Assembly: GCA_024195265.1 (NCBI GenBank)
Contig: JAJLRJ010000010.1
Location: 17,766,693 to 17,830,692, forward strand
Direction: 5' to 3'
DNA from: Dendrophyllia cribrosa
Lineage: Eukaryota > Cnidaria > Anthozoa > Scleractinia > Dendrophylliidae
DNA: 64,000 bases
Each line of letters begins with the position of its first letter. Position 1 is the first letter of the stretch. The notes below the pieces were generated by a model. That model did not search any database. It saw nothing but the letters and a program-made list of their open reading frames with translations, and was not told the origin of the DNA. Positions 57,647 to 64,000 of the stretch are shown one piece after another. A program made the position numbers and the translations under genes.

Positions 57647-57813
57647 CTGTTCCTGGCGGTAAGATTGTGGGACCGTGGAACAGCTTAAAACCGGCGCGTG
57701 AACGAGCGGCTAAAACGAGGGAAGACTATGCCCCTCCGTCAGCACTCGCAATATATTTCCTTCGCGCGGCGCCTATCCTTCACTCCCCACTATCTGAACG
57801 CCTGGAACAGAAT
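57647..57813. mobile_element. MITE with CCTGTTCCAGGCGTT ends
   Basis: Left end CCTGTTCCTGGCGGTAAGAT mirrors right end ATCTGAACGCCTGGAACAG. The counterpart on the left arm (55519-55650) has lost about 50 bp at one end; a further copy is in CFAP126 intron 2. Confidence 0.7.
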
Positions 57814-57954
57814 AAATAGTATTTTTTTGTTTTGGGTGAGGTAAAGAACAAGATTGATAAAGATAGCCAATAATCATCCAAACTACAACAAGTTTTATAC
57901 CACCAGCTAATCAGCTAATTAAAGAGGGTATGTTAGTAAGATCCCTCAAGCAAT

Positions 57955-58026
57955 GGCCTGTTGGTCTAGTGGCATGATTCTCGCTTAGGGTGTGAGAGGT
58001 CCCAGGTTCGAATCCCGGACAGGCCC
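57955..58026 (+). tRNA. tRNA-Pro (AGG), right arm only
   Basis: 72 nt: acceptor GGCCTGT / ACAGGCC with discriminator C, box A TGGTCTAGTGG, anticodon loop TTAGGGT with stem CTCGC/GTGAG, T arm with GGTTCGAATCC. TTTTT follows 11 bases on. The left arm lacks this gene at the equivalent place (near 55400). Confidence 0.95.
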
Positions 58027-59769
58027 CTCAATAGCTTTTTAAATCCCTTTATTTATTGCATGGTAATCTACTCCTTCAACATCCACCACTTTGTTTTTTT
58101 GTATGCACGTGCGAATAGACTTTAAAATTTGTTTCGAAGCCACTGAATAATCGTGCAAGGTCAATCAATGCACCGCTCTATAATAAAGGCGACAAAATTA
58201 CATATATTAAAGAATCACAGATTGTATGAACTTTTGATGTATTTTTGGAAAGAGAGATGTGGAGGGTTTAATTGTTGGATTTTTAAACAGGCACTGAGTA
58301 ACACCCCACCGAAAGGGCGATATTTCGCGCGCCCTTCCATCGTATTCTTTCACCTCCTTGCAGGACACTATTCTAACAAAGAAAAAGCCTTAGAAAATCG
58401 TTTGTCTGTTCCACTTCCCATTTGCATGTAATGGTTTATTAGTATATAGCAGTTACGCGTCTGACGTTTGTAAGGGAAGGTTGGAAGAGGAGAAACGAAG
58501 ATGACAAAGTGAAATTTAAGACCATAGTAATAAGCTAGATGTGCAATGGCAAGCAGTTACTAGGTTTTACAAAACTTGATCAAATTTAAAATTGCAGAAT
58601 AATCCGAAAATGTTGTCTTATAAATAACTGTTAAAAAAAATAGTGCCACAGGAAAGTATCGCTCAAGAGCTTTAATTCGTTAACATAACGTCCATGCAAC
58701 AAGATGGCACATGATTTGTAATATTAGAGTAAAAAATTACAAAAGCAATACTTAAAAAATAAAACAAAGCCTTAATTTAACTAACGGCTCCAAGAAATTT
58801 TTCACACACGTTCGGTGAACGTTTTCAAAAAATACACTGGCTTATCAACTAAAAATGGTAATTAATATAAAAATACAAGAGATTATAATAATCCAATTAT
58901 TTTCTCTTGAAAATATCAAAGAAGTAGTTTTGACGAGTCTGACTAGGTTCAGTGAAAATTTATTAGAAGCGACAGCAAGATAAATCGCAACACAGAGAGA
59001 ATATGAAGAGTTTATGGTCACAATGCAGCCATCTTTGTCATGTCTACTGATTCTATTTTGATATTTTTTAGTTACGCCATTCTTAGATCTGCCTCAAACT
59101 ATTTCGTCCTATTTGTACTTTTCTTATTGCTGTTATTTATGTTATCGCTGCATGCAGGCCTCGCTGGACTCCTTCAAGATCCACTGCTAATTTTGAGATC
59201 GAACATAGAAAGCTATGACCCCGGTACACGAGCTTTACATCATCTTCGGAGCCTTTACATCATGAGTAAAGCAGTATACTTCAAAGTGTAGCCTCGTCTT
59301 TACCACGCTTGAGGCAAATTTGTCTTCGATTTCGATTCTTGGGTTGGAAAATGACGTTAAAACTCTTTCAGGTAAAGTCATTGCAAGCATTCAAATAATT
59401 TTCTTTTCTAAGCAAGTAATTTTTCAGTTCGTGGACAATACTGAACTAACAAGAAGTCAGTCTGGTCGGACAATTTTGTTCCAGATGGTTCGTCTTTACT
59501 GAAAAGTGCTTGGTGTTCAAAGATAACTATGAGGAGTTTTCCATGTTTCACAGAGAGAAAAGATTTTCTGTCTGAATTGTAGCAGAACTACCCAGTCTGT
59601 TTATCAGGCCAGGTTAAACTTTTACCTGTCAAAATACCAAATTTAGCGGACATTTGTCCGGTGACAGGCTGTCTTCTATTCGGCGGCCTTCGAGCTGCCT
59701 TCGGGCGGTCCTGACTTCTCACGAAAGCGTGCCGCATTAGTACCCTAGTACCCTCTAGACCAGGGTATA

Positions 59770-59802
<33 letters not shown>

Positions 59803-60276
59803 AAGTCTAGTAAAAATTCAGTTTTGGCTAGTGGATTTTTGCTTTCACTAGCCATTTGGGCTAGTGAAAATCGTAAAGCACCGGACGGAATCAAACTAAA
59901 AATTATTTCTGATGAATCGCAAAAGCCAATTGACAGACCAAAAGCCATGAAACATAGCTGTATAAACTGTAGACAGTCACAGATATCATATTATTAATGC
60001 CTTCAACCAATAATTTGAAATAGCAATAAAATTTTTTTTTGGAAACCGATTTTCTTTTTCTGGGTGACCAAGTTTTTGTTAGAGCCGGCTCTTTCAATTC
60101 TTGTTCCGGCTATTTCTTATGAAAAATGTGCTACTGTAGTGAAGTTCAGAACATTTAGTACAGTAACAGTCTTGTTCGTTCTTCGTTTCTCCATGTTTCG
60201 TTACGTACGACGTAAATGTTGTCTTCAGAACAATTTTCGGTACGTTATTAGTTACATCTTATTGAAGCTTCCTCGT

Positions 60277-61135
60277 ACATTACATTAGTACGTTCGTAAT
60301 AAGGTCTTATCTTACGTTTTCCCCTACGTTGGTACAGAGTGTTCGTTCGTAAGGTGTTATTTTTATCTTCTCGATGTTTTCCGAACTTTCGTACGTTCGT
60401 AAGGTATTGCTAGTCTTACCTTCTCGACGTTTTGCCGTACGTTTGTTCGTTCGTAAGGTGTTAGTCTTATCTTCTCGACGTTCTTAGGTACGTTAGTATG
60501 TTCGTAAGATGTTAGTTTTTTCTTCTTGACGTTTTTTCGTACGTTAGTACGCTCGTAAGATGTTTGTTTTATCTTCTCGATGTTTTTCCGTACATTTGTT
60601 CGTTCGTAAGATGTCAGTTTTATCTTCTCGACGTTTTTCCAGGGGCGTAGCTACCTGTACGCACGTACGCATGTGCATACCTGAAAAAGTGGGGAAAAAA
60701 GAAAGATTTGGGACTTAAGGGTGGGGTAGGAGGTAGGGGGAGTGTTTGAAAACAGTGATCGTGCGTACCTCTGAAAAATTTCTGGCTACGCCCTTGTTTT
60801 CCGTACGTTAGAATATCCGTAAGGTGTAGTCTTATTTTCTCGACGTTTCTCTGCAGGTAAGTACGTTTGTAAGTTGTTAGTCTTATCTTCTCGACGTTTT
60901 TCCGTACGTTAGTACGTTCGTAAGATAATAGTTTTTTTTTCTCAACGTTTTTCCGTACGTACGTTAGTACGTTCGTAAGATGTTAGTTTTTTCTTCTCGA
61001 CGTTTTTCCGTACATTTGTTCGTTCGTATTGTAAGATGTCAGTTTTATCTTCTCGACGTTTTTCCGTACGTTAGAACATCTGTAAGGTGTAGTCTTATTT
61101 TCTCGACGTTTCTTCGTACGTTAGTACGTTGTAAA
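60277..61135 (+). repeat. Minisatellite of about 52 bp in the inserted element
   Basis: About twelve units with CGTACGTTAGTACGTTCGTA, then AAGRTGTTAGT and TTCTCGACGTTTTTC. Interrupted by a nested element at 60639-60796. Confidence 0.88.
60639..60796. mobile_element. Nested hAT-like MITE
   Basis: Ends AGGGGCGTAGCTACC and CTGGCTACGCCCTT interrupt the 52-bp minisatellite; the flanking GTTTTTCC and GTTTTCCG resemble an imperfect 8-bp duplication, as in hAT elements. Confidence 0.65.
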
Positions 61136-61484
61136 GAGTTAGTATGAGCCGGATTAAAGAAGGAAACTCTCGTAGATTTTTGTTGTTAACCAGTATGACA
61201 CAGTCATGTTATTGCTCCCCCAGCCCCCCCCCCCCCCCCTCCCCCCAATCCCCACCCTATCTCCCATACAAGGCTGGCTAGTGAAAATATATTTTGGCTA
61301 GTGAATTCAAACCTGTCACTAGCCACTAGGCAAGTAAGCTGAAAAGTAAGTCTCGAGCCCTGGTATAGCTGACCATGCAAAAACCTACTTTTGCTGGTTT
61401 TTGAAATATAACACTTATAAAACATTACAGGAGTTTGTTCATACATTGAAGTCGTTAAATATCTAAAGGTTTTCTGCAGCCAGA

Positions 61485-61558
61485 GGCGCCGTAGCTCAGT
61501 TGGTTAGAGCGCCTGTCTTGTAAACAGGAGGTCATGGGTTCAAATCCCATCGGTGCCT
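61485..61558 (+). tRNA. tRNA-Thr (TGT), right arm
   Basis: Same cloverleaf as 52926-52999, in opposite orientation, with box A TAGCTCAGTTGG, anticodon loop CTTGTAA and box B GGTTCAAATCC. T5 and T6 runs follow as terminator. Confidence 0.97.
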
Positions 61559-61612
61559 AAAATGTTTTTCTTTTTTGTTGTGACAGTTGTTACAATTATG
61601 CTGTCTTTACAC

Positions 61613-61677
61613 AATAGGCCATTTCCGAGTTGCCTTTAGCCTCTCTATCAAAGCGAGGCTAGGTGCGAAACCTTTCA

Positions 61678-61708
<31 letters not shown>

Positions 61709-61790
61709 GAAAACTCATTTTCATATGAAAGGTTGTGCACCTAGCCTCGCTTTGACAACGAGGCGTAACGTAACTCGGAAATGGCCTATT
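61613..61790. mobile_element. MITE of the GGCCATTTCCGAGTT family, right arm
   Basis: Mirror counterpart of 52709-52886, same ends and same distance to the tRNA-Thr gene. Confidence 0.85.
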
Positions 61791-63344
61791 AATTGAGCTG
61801 CTGCAGTTTCAACTCATGTTTGGATCGCAAATAATCAAAACATTTATCAGCAGCGTTTCGTGGCAATTCTAGGTATGTACTTCATGTATCCCTTATTATA
61901 GTGTATTTAACTGAAATACACTTTAAAAATTTATAGCGGAGCTCTGCGGGCCGAAGGCCCGCACGGAGCCCCATACTCATAGAACCAGAGAACCATAGAA
62001 CCCATGCCCGTCATTTTTCATGGTCATGGCTAGCGGAATGTTTCGCGGGCACGTTGTGTGCCCGGCGTACGCGCAGGGCTAACTCGCGGGCGCGTATACC
62101 GTCGTAAAACATGCGCGTATGACGCCACACAACATCCTTGATCTTTGCAATTTCACGTCACCTGGGAAAACACTGTTGTGTTTAGCGGAGAATTTAACCG
62201 TTTAAATTAAAGTCATCATTCTCCTGCATTTTTTCGCGGTTTGCTACTCAAGACAGGTATACTAATTAAGGGATACTCAGAAGCCGCTATATAAATAGTG
62301 GAAAGGGAAAAAATCTTGCTGCGAGGATGGGAGCAATGCGGGAGCAGTGTTTGTCACTTCGGGTTTCAGAACTGAAGAAGCGGAGATAAAAAAATTTCCA
62401 AGCAGTGGAGGGACTTAAAGGTAAAACAAAATACATTTTTCGATGGGAATTTATGTTGATACCAATCTGTGATTGACTTTTTCTTTGTGTTCTCGCTAGT
62501 TTTGGAGAATTGCTTATAAAACGCGCTCAATTAAATTCAGTTGTTTTGATTTCTTTCATCGGAGACATCTCGGCCTCGATGAGCTATAAATGGTTCGCGT
62601 TTTGCTTTTAAACATAAACTTATGGAGATTTGAATAAAATTTTTGGAGCGATTGCAGAATATCCCGCATCTCTAGCTACACCGTGCAGCAGGCTACGCGT
62701 CTACGCGTCTACGCGTCTACGCCGTCATGATTTATTCATAGTTGTGAAAGTTCAGTGGAAAAGTGGATACGCGTCTACGCGTCTACGCCGTCATAATTTA
62801 TTCATAGTTGTTAAAGTTCTGTTGACTTTTCCTCCTTGGTAGCCAAACATAAAACTGCCAATGATACGACTGGGCCTGGAAAGGTCAGCAATGCGTTTAG
62901 GATTTCATGGACCTGTGATTGAGTTTGCTCCTCGTCGACCGAATCGGAAGTCAAATTTGAAATAACCTATGGAAAGAGATTAACATGTCCATAACCATTT
63001 TCGGGAATGATTGTAGAAGAAGAATTTAAGAATTTAAATGTGTCGCAATGCTTTGTAGAACTCGGCATAACACAAATAAGCACTTTAGTTATTCAACAAA
63101 ATGAAAATAAGTTGCGGACTATTTTTCATTTTAGTCTCTCATTGATGACACTTGCTTATCAGCATTCCAGTACATCATTCGAAAAGATTTTTTCAAAATA
63201 GGCGATACTTTTAGCGGGAAAACGGGCAAAGTTTGTTATATTTTCAACCACTGGCAGATCTTGAACAATCTGGAAAACTGTTTTTCAAGGTTAAACGTAA
63301 AACGCTCTTCCTTAATGGTTTTAGTGTGTTACTATAGACTTACC

Positions 63345-63460
63345 GCACTAACCCGAATCCCTAACCTTAGAACCTAGCCCTAACCCTAACCTTAACTCTA
63401 GACCTAACCCTTGTCCTAACCGTAAGTTTAACCTTAGACCTAACCGTAACCCTAGATCAA
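63345..63460 (-). repeat. Degenerate telomere-like repeats, right arm
   Basis: CCCTAACCCTAACC and CCTAACC-type units, reverse counterpart of 51045-51155. Confidence 0.7.
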
Positions 63461-63757
63461 ACACAAAGATATTAATTTGAGAACTACGAAATTGATTTAC
63501 CTCTGCGACGATCTACTTTTGACTTTCTGCATACTCGATGAAAGTAATGGCCGCTTCAACTGTATTCTTAGCAACTTCGCGCGAAAGTTGGGGAAGAGCG
63601 CGGAGAAAAAGAGAGCCTGATCGCAGGTTGGTTGATGCCTTGTGCTTGGGTTTTATAGCCTTTATACAGGAAGAAATCTTTTCGAACGACGCATAAACAT
63701 AATGTATTGTTTGTTTTCTCTTAATTTTTCACATTTATTTGAAGTTTGTCCCCTTTG

Positions 63758-64000
63758 AAATGATGACGCTGATCCGCCAAAATAGTAAAATTTCTCTTCG
63801 CTTATTTCCACGTTATATCACCAAATGCCACAAAATATACAACTCAGTTGGGTAAAAAGATTCTATAGAGCAAAACAGAAGGAATTGTTTCGAGATAAAG
63901 TGCAGGATTACAAGGATTGATTACAGGATTACAATGTCAATCGTAGCGTTTATATTAACCAAAATGCGTGCGTTAGAACCGATCCCTATATTTTGGGCTT
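63758..64000 (-). repeat. Satellite monomer in reverse orientation at window end
   Basis: TATCACCAAATGCCACAAAA and neighbouring motifs are the reverse complement of the 41.3-50.7 kb satellite, in mirror phase to the left junction at 50735. The array very likely continues beyond the window. Confidence 0.9.

Larger units (their letters stand above)
59770..61362. mobile_element. 1.59-kb non-autonomous DNA element, private to the right arm
   Basis: Ends CAGGGCTCGAGACT and AGTCTCGAGCCCTG, with subterminal GGCTAGTG motifs on both sides, flanked by GTATA (59765-59769, 61363-61367). The left arm shows the empty site CCAGGGTATAGCTGACC with one GTATA. CAGGG ends recall hAT elements, though 5-bp duplications are unusual for them; the superfamily is left open. 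The core is mostly a minisatellite. Confidence 0.82.
57640..63757. repeat. Right arm of giant palindrome
   Basis: Reverse complement of the left arm with many small differences. Private to this arm are the tRNA-Pro segment (about 57940-58070) and the 1.59-kb element at 59770-61362. Its inner end keeps the complete MITE 57647-57813 that is partly deleted on the left. Confidence 0.9.

Overview
Eukaryotic nuclear DNA from an animal, AT-rich, with short exons in long introns and a very high load of mobile elements. The two complete genes (an SLC37A sugar-phosphate exchanger and the ciliary protein Flattop/CFAP126), the nuclear tRNA genes and the element mix (Penelope-like, Harbinger-like, pogo-like, hAT-like, foldback/Mutator-like and many MITEs) fit an anthozoan cnidarian such as a coral or anemone. 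That placement is inference; no marker gene fixes it.

Layout. 1-3.7 kb holds repeats: a foldback-like pair of 12-bp arrays, a MITE and a doubled hairpin element. 3.7-4.8 kb holds the last two exons of an ankyrin-repeat gene (+). 4.8-6.7 kb is gene-poor. 6756-25759 is a 22-exon SLC37A1/2-type gene on the minus strand (about 539 codons), whose introns carry several MITEs and retroelement relics. It starts head to head with CFAP126 (26283-29447, +, three exons) across about 520 bp, which probably holds a shared promoter. A long polypyrimidine tract follows at 30.4-30.8 kb.

31271-39134 is one 7.86-kb element. It has long inverted ends built of roughly 226-bp tandem repeats and a perfect 9-bp target duplication. 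Nested in it are a Harbinger-like element (TTA duplication), a LINE 3' end, and a 5'-truncated Penelope-like element with reverse transcriptase, GIY-YIG nuclease and a hammerhead-like motif. 41.3-50.7 kb is a satellite of 480-680-bp monomers, interrupted by a second foldback-like element (42550-43770, 10-bp target duplication) with ends made of a 21-bp minisatellite.

From 50.7 kb to the window end lies a giant palindrome: arms of about 5-6 kb around a 2-kb spacer, with the satellite running outward from both arms. It carries tRNA-Thr in each arm, tRNA-Asp plus a deleted tandem copy in the spacer, and tRNA-Pro in the right arm only. Each arm has private insertions for which the other arm shows the empty site, so the arms have existed separately long enough to diverge.
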